A stretch of DNA of 64,000 nucleotides from Prevotella sp. tf2-5 (GCF_900115435.1 NZ_FOWK01000010.1:1-64000); one strand, 5' to 3'; counted from the first letter of the stretch, positions 16,185 through 26,276 are shown. A program made the numbers and translations. Notes: a model not told the origin generated them from the letters alone.

Positions 16185-16949
16185 ATGGCAAAAGTCTCTA
16201 TCATAACAGCAGCCTATAACAGTGCCCGTACCTTGGGCGATACCATGAAGTCGGTTCTGACCCAGACGTATGAGGACATAGAGTATATCGTGGTGGACGG
16301 TGCCTCTGAGGATGGGACGCAAGATGTCATCCGCTCATACGAGCCTCTGTTCGGAGACAGGATGAGATGGGTCTCAGAGCCTGATAAGGGTATTTATGAT
16401 GCCATGAACAAAGGGATCCAGATGGCTACTGGTGATATTGTCGGAATATTGAACTCTGATGACTTCTTCACTGCGAATGATGTCATAGAGCGGATGGTAG
16501 CAGCTTTTGAGGATCAGTCATTGGATGCCGTCTATGGTGACATCCATTTCATCCACGATGGTGAGCCCGACAAGTGTGTCCGTTATTACAGTTCCAAACC
16601 CTTCCGACCCTTATGGCTTCGCTTTGGCTTTATGCCTGCCCATCCCTCATTCTATTGTCGTAGAGGAGTTTATGAAAGGGCAGGACTATATAAAACGGAT
16701 TATCAGATAGGCTCTGACTATGAGATGATGGTACGCCTGTTTCTGGTGCATCATATCAATGCGAAATATCTGCCGATGGATTTTGTAACGATGCGTACAG
16801 GCGGTGCCAGTACCCGTAACGTCAAGAGTCGTCTGCAACTCATCAAGGACGATGTCCGAGGTTGTCGTGAGAATGGTATCTACACCAATTCCTTGATGAT
16901 CAGTATGAAGTTCCTGTATAAGATTTTTGAGATTAGATCGTTCTCTTAG
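16185..16949 (+). CDS. Family 2 glycosyltransferase
   Basis: About 254 residues from ATG 16185. GT-A fold: VSIITAAYNSARTL, VVDGASEDGT, SEPDKGIYDAMNKG and NSDD (metal-binding DxD equivalent), then GSDYEMMVRLF. It resembles WcaA/WfgD-type transferases that add a sugar to a lipid-linked chain. It is the only plus-strand gene in the locus and divides it into two minus-strand blocks. The longer frame from 16098 lacks support. Confidence 0.88.
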   Translation: MAKVSIITAAYNSARTLGDTMKSVLTQTYEDIEYIVVDGASEDGTQDVIRSYEPLFGDRMRWVSEPDKGIYDAMNKGIQMATGDIVGILNSDDFFTANDVIERMVAAFEDQSLDAVYGDIHFIHDGEPDKCVRYYSSKPFRPLWLRFGFMPAHPSFYCRRGVYERAGLYKTDYQIGSDYEMMVRLFLVHHINAKYLPMDFVTMRTGGASTRNVKSRLQLIKDDVRGCRENGIYTNSLMISMKFLYKIFEIRSFS

Positions 16950-16964
16950 TTTTTTCTAGTATTC

Positions 16965-17100
16965 AAAATTAAGCGATTATTCCCACGGAGGGAATATTTT
17001 GTTCCCAGGCAGGGAATCTTTTGTTCCCACGCTGGGAATAAATAGTTCCCAGTAAGGGAACGTCTAGCGCAAATAATGCATCGTTATTGAAAATTAAGCG
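16965..17100. repeat. Array of four 22-nt palindromic units between direct repeats
   Basis: Units at 16980, 17002, 17024 and 17046 are spaced exactly 22 nt. Each is TTCCC, five variable bases, GGGAA, then a 7-nt spacer (TATTTTG, TCTTTTG, TAAATAG). The array is bracketed by direct repeats AAAATTAAGCG at 16965-16975 and 17090-17100. The rest of the gap to 17247 holds a GGAGAGAT/ATCTCTCC hairpin at 17154-17176 without a T-run. The arrangement matches three arrays near 38310-38582 in period but not in sequence. Confidence 0.8.
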
Positions 17101-17247
17101 TGCGTTATTGATGAACAACGAGCAGCTATTATCGAAGATGAAGGAGAGATATTGGAGAGATAAAAATAATCTCTCCCGTGTCAGAACGCCTTTCTACAAA
17201 GGGAATTCCAGCGATGATGGGAGAGATGGAGATATTTTCACACATTG

Positions 17248-18459
17248 TTACAACAAAGAATGATATAATGCCATATAATTGTTTAGCATTGTCATTCTAT
17301 TATAATGCTCAAGGATATTGTTCCTACATACATCATTGTATGTTTTTTCCCCTTTGATGCATACTTGTTTGATTGCATTAACAGCGGATTGTAAATCGCC
17401 TCGTTCGATGACTATGCCCGTTTCTGGGGTGATGACTTCAGGACTTCCACCTGTATTATACGTAATTACAGGTGTTCCACATGCCATTGCTTCAAGATTG
17501 GTCGTGGGGAAATTATCCTCCCAAGTTGGGTTGAAGAAAACATCACAGGCAGAGTATAATGCTACAAGTTCATCGATATTCTCTGTTCGCATAATACCAA
17601 TAATGTTGTTGGGGAGTTTCTTTTTGTCTTTCTTACTGAGTCCCACAAGAATGATATGATAATCGTTAGGAAGCATGTGCCTTATAGCGATAAAATCATC
17701 TAGTCCTTTTCTATACCAGTTGGATGCAACTCCTAATATTACTTTCTTATTTTGGGGAATGCCGTATTTCGCCAATATATTATCTTTTTGTCCTATAGGC
17801 GTAAATCGTTGGACGTCAATGCCGTTTTGAATAAGATGAATATTTTTTGTTTTAAAAAATGATTGACGTAATTCTCCTTCCAACCATTTGCTTACAGGTA
17901 CAAGGGTGAGATTGTCAACAGAAAGGAAGGATTGTTTTTTTTGTTGGAAGTTTTTCTTGGATCTGTCAAATAGCATACTTGCGGGATAGTTAGAAAGTAG
18001 AGGGCAATTGTTACACTCTGTTTTCCATTTCTCACAATTAGCGAACATATAATGTGCACAATGACCAGTAAAAGTCCAACAATCGTGGAGCGTCCAAACT
18101 ACAGGCTTGCCATATTTAGACAAATATTCAAACAATAGAGGATAATTTAAGTAATAGCCATGAATGTTGTGTAAATGAATGATGTCTGGATTGATTTGTC
18201 GGATATAGTCAATTAGTTTCTTGGTAGCACCAACAGACATCAGTCCGTGATTATCAAATATGCGGGAAGCGATTCCATGAAGATATTCATCTGCCATATT
18301 ACCAATGTGATAGAGTTGAGATTTGCTCTCATTGCTCCGTCTGCCATAAGCGATATGACTATCCCAACCGTTTTCTATGGTCAGAGCGCCAATGTCTTCT
18401 GCAATCTTACCATGCGACCCCCAGTTGGCTGTGATATTTATTTGTAATAGTTTCGGCAT
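17248..18459 (-). CDS. Family 4 glycosyltransferase
   Basis: 403 residues, GT-B fold. N-terminal acceptor domain with INITANWGSHGKIAEDIG and PDIIHLHNIHGY; a Cys-rich stretch HDCWTFTGHCAHY..CEKWKTECNNCP typical of this subgroup; C-terminal NWYRKGLDDFIAI, PTWEDNFPTTNLEAMACGTPVI (E-x7-E type). It is the last gene of the long minus-strand block; its ATG overlaps the deacetylase stop (TAATG). Confidence 0.9.
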   Translation of the reverse strand: MPKLLQINITANWGSHGKIAEDIGALTIENGWDSHIAYGRRSNESKSQLYHIGNMADEYLHGIASRIFDNHGLMSVGATKKLIDYIRQINPDIIHLHNIHGYYLNYPLLFEYLSKYGKPVVWTLHDCWTFTGHCAHYMFANCEKWKTECNNCPLLSNYPASMLFDRSKKNFQQKKQSFLSVDNLTLVPVSKWLEGELRQSFFKTKNIHLIQNGIDVQRFTPIGQKDNILAKYGIPQNKKVILGVASNWYRKGLDDFIAIRHMLPNDYHIILVGLSKKDKKKLPNNIIGIMRTENIDELVALYSACDVFFNPTWEDNFPTTNLEAMACGTPVITYNTGGSPEVITPETGIVIERGDLQSAVNAIKQVCIKGEKTYNDVCRNNILEHYNRMTMLNNYMALYHSLL

Positions 18460-19229
18460 TAGTATGATTTGTTACAGCTTAAGAAATAGAATACGTGACG
18501 AAGAGGCCAGAACGGCTCAAAATGCCGTCTGTTGATAACTCTGTTCCCAAAAGAGAAATAGTGTTTGTAGTTAGACTGAGAGAATACAAATTTATAATGT
18601 TGACAGGCAATGTCGATAGATAATTTGTTGGCGTGTGTCAGTTTTCCATATGGGAAAGCAAAATAATCGCATGTCTTGCCAATATTTGTTTCAATCTCTT
18701 TTTTGCAATCGCAAATCTGATATTTTAATGTCTCTTCATCATTTGTGTTGATCATATAATGATCCATCGTATGGGCGCCGATGATGTGACCTCTTTCAGA
18801 CAACTCCTTTATTTGCTCCCATCGCAAAGGGTGTTTGTTGGGAGTCATGACGATGTTATTGTTAAAATTGTCAATGTATTCTTGGTTCCCTTTCACATAA
18901 TTGGGATTGATAAAGAATAGGGCATTAATACCATAATCTTCTAAGGCAGGTGCAAAGTAATCATAACACTCTGTAAAACCGTCATCGAAAGTGAATGCTA
19001 CAAAAGGCTTGCTGGGCTGTTCCTGATTCATAATCATTCGCACAGCATCTTCTATCTTTATAAACGTAACATATCGACTGAGCACTTTCAGCATATGTCG
19101 AAAAGTTTCGGGCTCTTTCTCGTCAATGGTCCTGTGACCATTTAATATATGTATGCCATTGGCTGGGCGCGAGAAAGCTCCTAGCAAGTCCAAAACCCTA
19201 TTTCTGGCAAATTGTCTAAGCGTGCTCAT
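18459..19229 (-). CDS. Polysaccharide deacetylase (NodB-like, CE4 family)
   Basis: 256 residues. FTFDDGFTECYDYF is motif 1 with the catalytic and metal-binding Asp pair, and IIGAHTMDHYMIN supplies the HxxxxH metal ligands, FAFPYGK a later motif. No signal peptide is seen, so it may act on a lipid-linked intermediate in the cytoplasm or be membrane-associated. It starts inside the end of the upstream glycosyltransferase (14-nt overlap). Confidence 0.87.
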   Translation of the reverse strand: MSTLRQFARNRVLDLLGAFSRPANGIHILNGHRTIDEKEPETFRHMLKVLSRYVTFIKIEDAVRMIMNQEQPSKPFVAFTFDDGFTECYDYFAPALEDYGINALFFINPNYVKGNQEYIDNFNNNIVMTPNKHPLRWEQIKELSERGHIIGAHTMDHYMINTNDEETLKYQICDCKKEIETNIGKTCDYFAFPYGKLTHANKLSIDIACQHYKFVFSQSNYKHYFSFGNRVINRRHFEPFWPLRHVFYFLSCNKSY

Positions 19230-20346
19230 TGAGATCCTTTATTACTTTCTTAATAACGTCTATTTGGTAATGGATATTCCATTTTTGGTCAATTTCTTCA
19301 AAGGCAGCTTTTCTAATTGTTTCACGTTGAGATTCGTTAATATTTAGCCACGGTAACATCTTCTGTTTCAAATCATCTGTATCATTTCTTTTGAAGAAAT
19401 CGCCAGTGATACCTGGTTTTATGGCTTCAAATTCTGGTCCCTGATAAGGAAAGTCGCCATGAGTGATGATAGGGCAGCCAAAAGTCAAAGAATGAATTGC
19501 TGTAAGGCCAACATTTCCTGGTGAAACACATACATGGGCATTATAAAATAATTCGCCTAGGATATTGTCGTCGTAACATGGACCATACATCCATATTTGG
19601 TTTTCTACACCTTGACTTTTCGCATAGTCGTCAATATGAACATCTTCAACATCTTTGCCAACCATCACACAGTTTGTCAGAAAACCTTCTTGCTTTAGTT
19701 TTTTTACACAATCTACAAGCATTTCTAATTTTTTCCATTTTTGTATTCTTCCACAATAGATGATCGTGGGGGCATCATTATTGAAATGTTCTCTATAGAT
19801 AGTTGTTCTTTTTAAAGTGTTTCGCAGCTGTTTCTCTTTGTCTGAATCCATCGAATTAGCAATGCAATACATCTTGTTAGGAGAGATGCCTTCTTTCTCC
19901 ATCAAGTCAATGGCGTAATTATTATATACCATTAATTTGTTATGAAGGGAAAAGAATACTTTCTTGATGATTCTTTTAATGCTGGATTCGCGCCCATACC
20001 ATCCATGTGTCCATGCAATGGTTTTCTTGTTAAGTAACTTCGCAAGTAAAAGGATTATCCATGAAGAAAGACAATATGGCTCTCCATCTAAAATGTAATA
20101 TTTATATGACTTGAAGATTAACTTAACAGAGTTTTTCTGCCAATAGAAATGATGGAAGTAGCGATTCGCTAATGTTTCTTTATAGCCTTTTAATTGATTA
20201 TAGTCGAATGTCTTAATAGGGGTCTCGACCTTATTACCTAAATAGAAAGCACATGAGAACTCATCGGCCATTCTGTTGTAAATTGGAAAGCGATAATGAG
20301 TACCGATGTTTGTGATAACACATATGTTACTATAGTCTTCCATCAA
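19216..20346 (-). CDS. Family 4-like glycosyltransferase
   Basis: 376 residues, GT-B fold: NIGTHYRFPIYNRMADEF at the N-terminus, AWTHGWYGRES, IYCGRIQKWKKLEMLVDC and SPGNVGLTAIHSLTFGCPIITHGD near the C-terminus. The usual E-x7-E motif is altered. It overlaps both neighbours (17 and 14 nt), so it lies firmly inside the operon. Donor and acceptor are unknown. Confidence 0.82.
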   Translation of the reverse strand: MMEDYSNICVITNIGTHYRFPIYNRMADEFSCAFYLGNKVETPIKTFDYNQLKGYKETLANRYFHHFYWQKNSVKLIFKSYKYYILDGEPYCLSSWIILLLAKLLNKKTIAWTHGWYGRESSIKRIIKKVFFSLHNKLMVYNNYAIDLMEKEGISPNKMYCIANSMDSDKEKQLRNTLKRTTIYREHFNNDAPTIIYCGRIQKWKKLEMLVDCVKKLKQEGFLTNCVMVGKDVEDVHIDDYAKSQGVENQIWMYGPCYDDNILGELFYNAHVCVSPGNVGLTAIHSLTFGCPIITHGDFPYQGPEFEAIKPGITGDFFKRNDTDDLKQKMLPWLNINESQRETIRKAAFEEIDQKWNIHYQIDVIKKVIKDLNEHA

Positions 20347-21622
20347 TCTGCGTTCTGTCTAAGATTCCTTTTACATCATATACAATGCCTTGGTTTCTGT
20401 CATAGAGGAAACTTCGGATGTCTTCGTTCTTAAACTCATTATGGGCAACACATAATACAACGGCATCATATTTACCTTTGAGATTGTTAATGTTTTCAGA
20501 AGAGATGTTGATACCATATTCCTTTTGTACCCTTTCTGCATTTGCCCAAGGATCATAGATAGTTATCTTATTAGTGTATTCATTTAGTGTGTGATAGATG
20601 TCTACGATTTTTGTGTTACGAATGTCTGGACAGTTCTCTTTGAAAGTGACACCTAAAAGCAAAATCTTTGAGTCTTTCACTATAACACCTTTTTTGTTCA
20701 TTAATTTAATAACTTGATTGGCAACATAGTCGCCCATACCATCATTCAGCCTGCGAGCATTTGACATCACTCTAGGAAGGACTCCATAAACTTGCGCTTT
20801 TTGAATAAGGTAGTATGGGTCGACGCTGATACAATGTCCACCAACCAGTCCTGGGCTTAGCTTGATAAAGTTCCATTTCGAAGAAGCTGCTTCTATAACG
20901 TCATGAGTGTCAATTCCCATTGCATTGAATATTTTTGCAAGTTCGTTCATAAAAGCGATATTAACGTCACGCTGGGAGTTCTCAATAATCTTTGAAGCCT
21001 CTGCGACTTTAATACTTGGAGCTTTATGCGTACCATTGACTAATACGGAATTATACACGTTGTCAACAATATCTGCAATCTCGGGTGTACTACCTGATGT
21101 TACTTTCTTGATTTTTTCGACAGTGTGTAACTTGTCGCCAGGATTAATACGCTCAGGAGAATAGCCTGCAAAGAACTCTTCGTTGAATTTTAGCCCGCTG
21201 ACTCTTTCTACTACAGGCAGACATTCCTCCTCTGTTACTCCTGGGTAAACAGTTGATTCGTACACCACGATATCTCCTTTAGATATAACTTTTCCTACTG
21301 TTTCACTAGCACTCCATAGAGGCTTCAAGTCTGGGCGATTGTTTTCATCAACAGGAGTAGGTACTGCCACAATATAGAAATTGCATGAACGTATCTCATC
21401 AAGATCCGTCGTGCATATAAACCCTTGCTGTAAAGCTTGTTGAAGTAGTTCGTCGTTAACCTCTAATGTTGAATCATGTCCTTGCATGAGTGAATCAACT
21501 CTTTGTTGATTCATGTCAAAGCCGATAGTGGGGTACTTCGTGGAGAACAAACGAGCCAAAGGAAGGCCTACATAGCCTAGTCCGATGACACAGATTTTTA
21601 TATTTTCTTTTATCATTTCCAT
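20330..21622 (-). CDS. UDP-N-acetyl-hexosamine 6-dehydrogenase (WbpA/TviB/WecC type)
   Basis: 430 residues. VIGLGYVGLPLA is the NAD site, VAVPTPVDENN and YESTVYPGVTEE follow, and GGHCISVDPYYL carries the catalytic cysteine. It oxidises C6 of UDP-GlcNAc, -GalNAc or -ManNAc to the uronate, so the polysaccharide should contain an acidic amino sugar. The C-terminal domain (LGVTFKENCPDIRNTK) is intact. It follows wzy by 19 nt. Confidence 0.93.
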   Translation of the reverse strand: MEMIKENIKICVIGLGYVGLPLARLFSTKYPTIGFDMNQQRVDSLMQGHDSTLEVNDELLQQALQQGFICTTDLDEIRSCNFYIVAVPTPVDENNRPDLKPLWSASETVGKVISKGDIVVYESTVYPGVTEEECLPVVERVSGLKFNEEFFAGYSPERINPGDKLHTVEKIKKVTSGSTPEIADIVDNVYNSVLVNGTHKAPSIKVAEASKIIENSQRDVNIAFMNELAKIFNAMGIDTHDVIEAASSKWNFIKLSPGLVGGHCISVDPYYLIQKAQVYGVLPRVMSNARRLNDGMGDYVANQVIKLMNKKGVIVKDSKILLLGVTFKENCPDIRNTKIVDIYHTLNEYTNKITIYDPWANAERVQKEYGINISSENINNLKGKYDAVVLCVAHNEFKNEDIRSFLYDRNQGIVYDVKGILDRTQIDGRL

Positions 21623-21641
21623 ATATTATTTCAACGAGGAT

Positions 21642-22991
21642 TTAAATATTATATTGTATGATTGTTGTCTTTTCTTCATTTGGATCAAAACATGCAAAAA
21701 GAAGGAATAGGATAAATAGGCCTCCAGTAAGTAAAGTTGAGAAAATAGAGGCATTTAGCATACTGAAAAGCGATGGTATAAAAATAACAAAGATATCACT
21801 CTTTTGATATCTGGATGTAATTGAGTCAATAAAGTATAGAAGAATGAGGAAAATTAGACCAGTGATAAAAACTCCGACTAATCCCCATGAGGCTATTCCT
21901 TCTGTAAGAAAGAAAGTCGCATTAGCATTTTGAGTATTATATGCAACAGCCATTCCTAATGGAACATCATAAGGGTATGCGTTTGTAATGGCATTTACAA
22001 TATTTATGTGGGAATAATATGTATAGGGATTTTCTTGGAAGAAATGAAGATACATTTGTGTTAACCAGCCTGTAACACATATTGTTCTTAATAATACAAT
22101 GGCAGCAATAGTGAATAGCAGTTCGTTTCCAGAATCACTGACTAACATCAAAAATGAAGAGGATATAATAATAATCCAAAAAATGAAGGAGTGCAGCCTG
22201 TCGCATATCAGTTCCTCTTTCCATTTAATAAGGAGATAAAAGCTGACAAGTAGAAAGGGAATTAGAAATGTACTTTTTTGCATGTCAACCATGAATAACG
22301 CGAGATAGCCTGCAAGAATTAATACAGATTTAATATATGATTTATATTTGAGATACCAGACTAACAAAAAGGGGTAAAAAGCTCCGACTAACCATCCTTG
22401 AATATATAGGATAAGACTTCTTTCTCCGACCTTTTCTGCATTTTCAGATCTTAGATCATAAAGTAAATCCACTTGGGTAAATATGTTGACAAAATGCATT
22501 GAACTAGCTCTGGAGGCAATGAATATAAGGGTCAAAGCCAAAGTGATGATTTCAATAACATACAGCGGCATTGTTGGCTTTATTTGAATTCCAACTATAA
22601 GAGGAACTCTGTGTAACTGGAAATACAAAACGAAAAATAAGCATAGGATGATGGCATATGAGAATATTTCAGCAGCAGACATACCGTCAATGACAAATAA
22701 TCCGTGAACAAAAGGAATATATACGAGAATATATACAAAAAGGCACAAGAAGGTTGATATCTCATTAATGCGATGATAAAAAAAGATAGGGAGTATGGAT
22801 ATAATTATCCACGAAATGAAATAGATTATGCCCATGGGATTATAATCTATACCTTCCATATATCCAAATACTCCATAAATGTACTTCTCATATATAAAAT
22901 CATAAAGAAGTATATATACTAATACACATAAAATCCTACTTGTAAGACTATCTGCATCAAAGAGTATATGTAATATGGTCTTCATAGGCAT
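21642..22991 (-). CDS. wzy: Wzy-like polysaccharide polymerase
   Basis: About 449 residues with about 12 to 14 hydrophobic helices and a large periplasmic loop (MYLHFFQENPYTYYSHINIV). Polymerases share little sequence, so the call rests on topology and position next to the flippase. The ATG at 22991 overlaps the wzx stop as TAATG and is chosen over the upstream in-frame start at 23042. Confidence 0.75.
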   Translation of the reverse strand: MPMKTILHILFDADSLTSRILCVLVYILLYDFIYEKYIYGVFGYMEGIDYNPMGIIYFISWIIISILPIFFYHRINEISTFLCLFVYILVYIPFVHGLFVIDGMSAAEIFSYAIILCLFFVLYFQLHRVPLIVGIQIKPTMPLYVIEIITLALTLIFIASRASSMHFVNIFTQVDLLYDLRSENAEKVGERSLILYIQGWLVGAFYPFLLVWYLKYKSYIKSVLILAGYLALFMVDMQKSTFLIPFLLVSFYLLIKWKEELICDRLHSFIFWIIIISSSFLMLVSDSGNELLFTIAAIVLLRTICVTGWLTQMYLHFFQENPYTYYSHINIVNAITNAYPYDVPLGMAVAYNTQNANATFFLTEGIASWGLVGVFITGLIFLILLYFIDSITSRYQKSDIFVIFIPSLFSMLNASIFSTLLTGGLFILFLLFACFDPNEEKTTIIQYNI

Positions 22992-24325
22992 TAGATAATC
23001 TCTTTTAAACGAAATATAAGTATAAGCATAGCAGTTCCCCACAACAAAGCACTATTCCTATATTTATTAATAGAGAGTTGGCTGAAAGAGAGAATTCTTA
23101 GGAATAATATGCCTTTTACAATAAAGCAACATATTGCATAGACGAGAAGAATCAGATAGATGTCATGGATGAAACCACATAGTATACATATACTTCCAAT
23201 ACCACAAATAAAATACAGCAGATCATATTTCAGGAGTATATTTTGCTTGTTCTTAACACGGAAAAGAGGGAGAAGTGGTTGTGTTAGAATAGTGGGGAAA
23301 GACCATAATGCAAGACAAAGGGCAACTTTCCCTGCAGATTCCCATTGCGAGCCGAGGAACAGGACGATGATCTTGTCGCCTCCACAGGCGATGAACAGAA
23401 GAGGGGTAATAGCAATGACAGAGAGTATTCGCAGCATCTCGTGGGTCGTATAACTGATATTGTTTTCGTTAACGCAGATTCTCTGATAGTATACTTTTCC
23501 CATTGCCGACCCAACCAGTGACATCGGCATCAGCAATAATTGCAAGACGATGGAAAAACATCCAATGGCTGCTTTGTCGAAATAAACGGACAGGATGATG
23601 ACGGGTAAGTTAAAAGCGGCAAACGAAAGCATACATGCTGGTGCATCGTAGAGTGGGAAGTTACGATATCGGGATGCCAGTTGTTTTATTTTTGCGAAAC
23701 AAAAACTGCCATTCACACATATGAGTTTTTTTCTCAGCAAGAAAATAAGTAAAAAAATGGCAGTGAGACCCTGGGCTATTGTTGTGCCTAATATAAGTCC
23801 ATTAATGGTTGCCAGACAGGCAAATGCCAGCAGAATTCGGAATAGAGCTTGTGAACCTCCTTGGACAATATTGGAAAAGGATAGGGTGTAGTATTGCTCA
23901 TGCCTGTTGGCTATATTGTATAAGATAGTATATGCGGTATAAAGAAAAAGGTATACGATAAGGATTCCTGGTGTTGGGAATTCTGTAAAGAAACGGACTC
24001 CTCCCAATATGCATCCCCCAAACAGAATTGCTATAGCTGTAATAATGCAAAAACTCACTCCGATGCATAGTTTGATGATGTCAGGAACTTCCTCGTTTTT
24101 TGCCTGGATGATGACGTTCTCAAATCCAAGAAACAGACCGATGTTGGCTATTGCGACAAATGCAGAAAACACTCCCCATTCTCCAAATGCTTCTGGGGTG
24201 TATAGGCGTGTGAGTATTGGCGTAACGAATAATGGCAACATGTACATGAGAATGTTGCTCACGGAAATCTTCACGCTGTTCCGTATAAGAGAAGATGATG
24301 ATATTTCTTTTATATGATTCTTCAA
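22991..24325 (-). CDS. wzx: Wzx-type oligosaccharide flippase
   Basis: 444 residues with about 12 to 14 membrane helices and the polysaccharide-synthase N-terminus (SLIRNSVKISVSNILMYMLPLFVTPILTRLYTPEAFGEWG broken here only for naming: it begins at residue 12). It turns lipid-linked repeat units across the inner membrane. The start is TTG at 24325, overlapping the TGA of the upstream gene; no nearer ATG gives the family N-terminus. Confidence 0.88.
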   Translation of the reverse strand: MKNHIKEISSSSLIRNSVKISVSNILMYMLPLFVTPILTRLYTPEAFGEWGVFSAFVAIANIGLFLGFENVIIQAKNEEVPDIIKLCIGVSFCIITAIAILFGGCILGGVRFFTEFPTPGILIVYLFLYTAYTILYNIANRHEQYYTLSFSNIVQGGSQALFRILLAFACLATINGLILGTTIAQGLTAIFLLIFLLRKKLICVNGSFCFAKIKQLASRYRNFPLYDAPACMLSFAAFNLPVIILSVYFDKAAIGCFSIVLQLLLMPMSLVGSAMGKVYYQRICVNENNISYTTHEMLRILSVIAITPLLFIACGGDKIIVLFLGSQWESAGKVALCLALWSFPTILTQPLLPLFRVKNKQNILLKYDLLYFICGIGSICILCGFIHDIYLILLVYAICCFIVKGILFLRILSFSQLSINKYRNSALLWGTAMLILIFRLKEII

Positions 24326-25230
24326 AACTTATACTTTTTGGGTGATGGCACGTAATACATTGTTATTCCCTTGCGCCCTAATTCCAGCATTTTTTGTAAA
24401 CAGGGAGCTGCATAGAATACGTTGATTAGGAGATTGGAGATTTTCTCCTGTTTATGGATATTGCTGTTGAAGTGCTTAATAAGTCTGCTCTCTCTGGAGC
24501 GGCAATCAATGTCGCCAGTATAGCAGGTATATTGGCATATCTTACCATTTTCATTATAATAGCGGAAGGTTTGTTGCTTGTTGAGGAATTGTTGCCAATA
24601 GGGGTGCTCCCTATATAAGGTGGCCTCTACACAATGGTCGAAAGTCCCGATATAGAAAGCTGGCATTCCAAGATTGACGACGATGCCATTCAGTTGAGTC
24701 ATCCTATAGTAAGGAGACATTTCATCCCAACAGTTCTGGCCTTTGTGGTGGTCTTTGGTTAGCCATTCTGCATGTTTGCCCCAAGCACAGACGGAATGTT
24801 GGATGTTGATGCTGCGATATACGCCAGGATAGGTCCTGAATGTTTCTGCTAAATAGCCTGCAGCCGTCTTGTCGGTCTTTGGATTAAAGATATATTTGTC
24901 GAGATCCACGCATCGTAGTTCTGTGAAAGGCATCGCTGGCATCATAAGTGTACCCTCGGGTGTCAAATAGTTGGTGATGGCATCAATCAGTTCTATTGCT
25001 GTCCCTTGGTAATTGTAGAATTCTTTCATTGATGCATGAATACAGAGTGTGCATCCTGGTTTGACCCCCATTCTGGCCATTGCTTCGATAATGTCTTTAC
25101 TGGTATATTTCTTTTTATAGAAAATCATCCCAATTCTTTTATGAAGATTCTTGCGCATCAAAGAAATATCCTTGATTCCAGTAATCTTTTTAAAAAGAAT
25201 ACCTAGTTTTGTATAAAAACTGATAGCCAT
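24322..25230 (-). CDS. AAC(3)-fold N-acetyltransferase, probably a sugar acetyltransferase
   Basis: 302 residues of the antibiotic-acetyltransferase fold: CTLCIHASMKEF, GTLMMPAMPF, VCAWGKHAEWLTKDH (HSVCAxG block) and GIVVNLGM. Position inside the polysaccharide operon, with TAATG coupling to the chain-length gene, argues for acetylation of an amino sugar rather than aminoglycoside resistance. The role is inferred from context. Confidence 0.8.
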   Translation of the reverse strand: MAISFYTKLGILFKKITGIKDISLMRKNLHKRIGMIFYKKKYTSKDIIEAMARMGVKPGCTLCIHASMKEFYNYQGTAIELIDAITNYLTPEGTLMMPAMPFTELRCVDLDKYIFNPKTDKTAAGYLAETFRTYPGVYRSINIQHSVCAWGKHAEWLTKDHHKGQNCWDEMSPYYRMTQLNGIVVNLGMPAFYIGTFDHCVEATLYREHPYWQQFLNKQQTFRYYNENGKICQYTCYTGDIDCRSRESRLIKHFNSNIHKQEKISNLLINVFYAAPCLQKMLELGRKGITMYYVPSPKKYKF

Positions 25231-26276
25231 TATACGAAAATCTCTGAGATGTCTTTACGTATAATCCAAATAGAAGTTCCTATAAATGCCAACAGCGTAA
25301 TGACAGCAACAAAGATCATTCGTTTAGGAGCTGCAGGCTTAGTAGGTACAGCCGCACCTTTCAATATGGTGAATGCTGGGGTACGTTCCTGAATCTTGGC
25401 TTTTGCCGATTGCATCTGGGTGTTGAAAGTGTTGTAATTGTTCAGTTTCAGTTCCATCTCACTTTCCATCTCCTCAGCCTTCAGACGAACGCTTTGCATG
25501 GCAATGTTGACATTGCCGTCTATATAGGCACCATAACGCTGGCGGGCTCTCTCGTAGTCTTGCTTTGCCTCTGCCGTTACTTGCTTGTAATACTCATAGT
25601 CTATACGGGCTTTGTTAGTACGGTATGTAGTGATGTAAGCTTGAAGTTGTTCTCTGACAGAGTCCGCAAGTGCTTTGCATATATAAGGATCTTGGGCTTG
25701 TGTGGTAATAGTGATGACCCCAGATTTTGAATTGACATGAATGGTAATGTCGTTTCTGATTTTTTCAGCAATGTCATCTTGGGGTTTCGACAAGTTATAA
25801 GGATCTTTGCTATTGGGCAGTTCTTTTGGCTTTTCACTTTTAAAGAAGCTGAAAATGGAATTCCACCAGGGCTTTTTCTGCCCAGTAGCTAAGTAGTCAT
25901 AATAGGTACTGTTAATCGTGCCGTCTTCATTTTTTATTCTAAGAGAGAAAAGATTGGCTACAAACCCGTTGTCTTCCATCAGATTAGGGTATAGAAGTGG
26001 GGTGATAGCATCAGAAGTTTGCATTTCTCCAATATCGAAGCCAAAAGATGATGCAATGGAATTGAGAGCCCCTTTTCCGAGTGAATTATCAATTTCTGGT
26101 GCAAGTTTAGTCTCTGAGGCATAATACCTTGGAATGCTAAATATATAGATGCATGCAAGAATGAAAGCAACAGGTAGTGTTTTATAGAACACTTTCCTGT
26201 TCTTTCCAATCTTCTTGATGATTTTGCGAAGATCTATGATTTTAAGTGTTTTCTTTTCTTCCATATTCCTCTTCAT
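25230..26276 (-). CDS. Wzz/GumC-like chain-length determinant protein
   Basis: 348 residues. Membrane helices at about 32-50 and 320-340 bracket a periplasmic domain with a coiled coil (YKQVTAEAKQDYERARQRYG), and a Pro-rich segment (VPTKPAAPKR) precedes the second helix. There is no C-terminal tyrosine-kinase domain. It controls polymer length with Wzy. TAATG overlaps link it to both neighbours. Confidence 0.9.
   Translation of the reverse strand: MKRNMEEKKTLKIIDLRKIIKKIGKNRKVFYKTLPVAFILACIYIFSIPRYYASETKLAPEIDNSLGKGALNSIASSFGFDIGEMQTSDAITPLLYPNLMEDNGFVANLFSLRIKNEDGTINSTYYDYLATGQKKPWWNSIFSFFKSEKPKELPNSKDPYNLSKPQDDIAEKIRNDITIHVNSKSGVITITTQAQDPYICKALADSVREQLQAYITTYRTNKARIDYEYYKQVTAEAKQDYERARQRYGAYIDGNVNIAMQSVRLKAEEMESEMELKLNNYNTFNTQMQSAKAKIQERTPAFTILKGAAVPTKPAAPKRMIFVAVITLLAFIGTSIWIIRKDISEIFV

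Noticed and set aside
16980..17060. Type III toxin-antitoxin RNA repeats
   Set aside because: No toxin gene is adjacent, and the units are much shorter than the known antitoxin RNA repeats.
24322..25230. Aminoglycoside resistance gene
   Set aside because: It is embedded in a polysaccharide operon by translational coupling; resistance is not supported by context.
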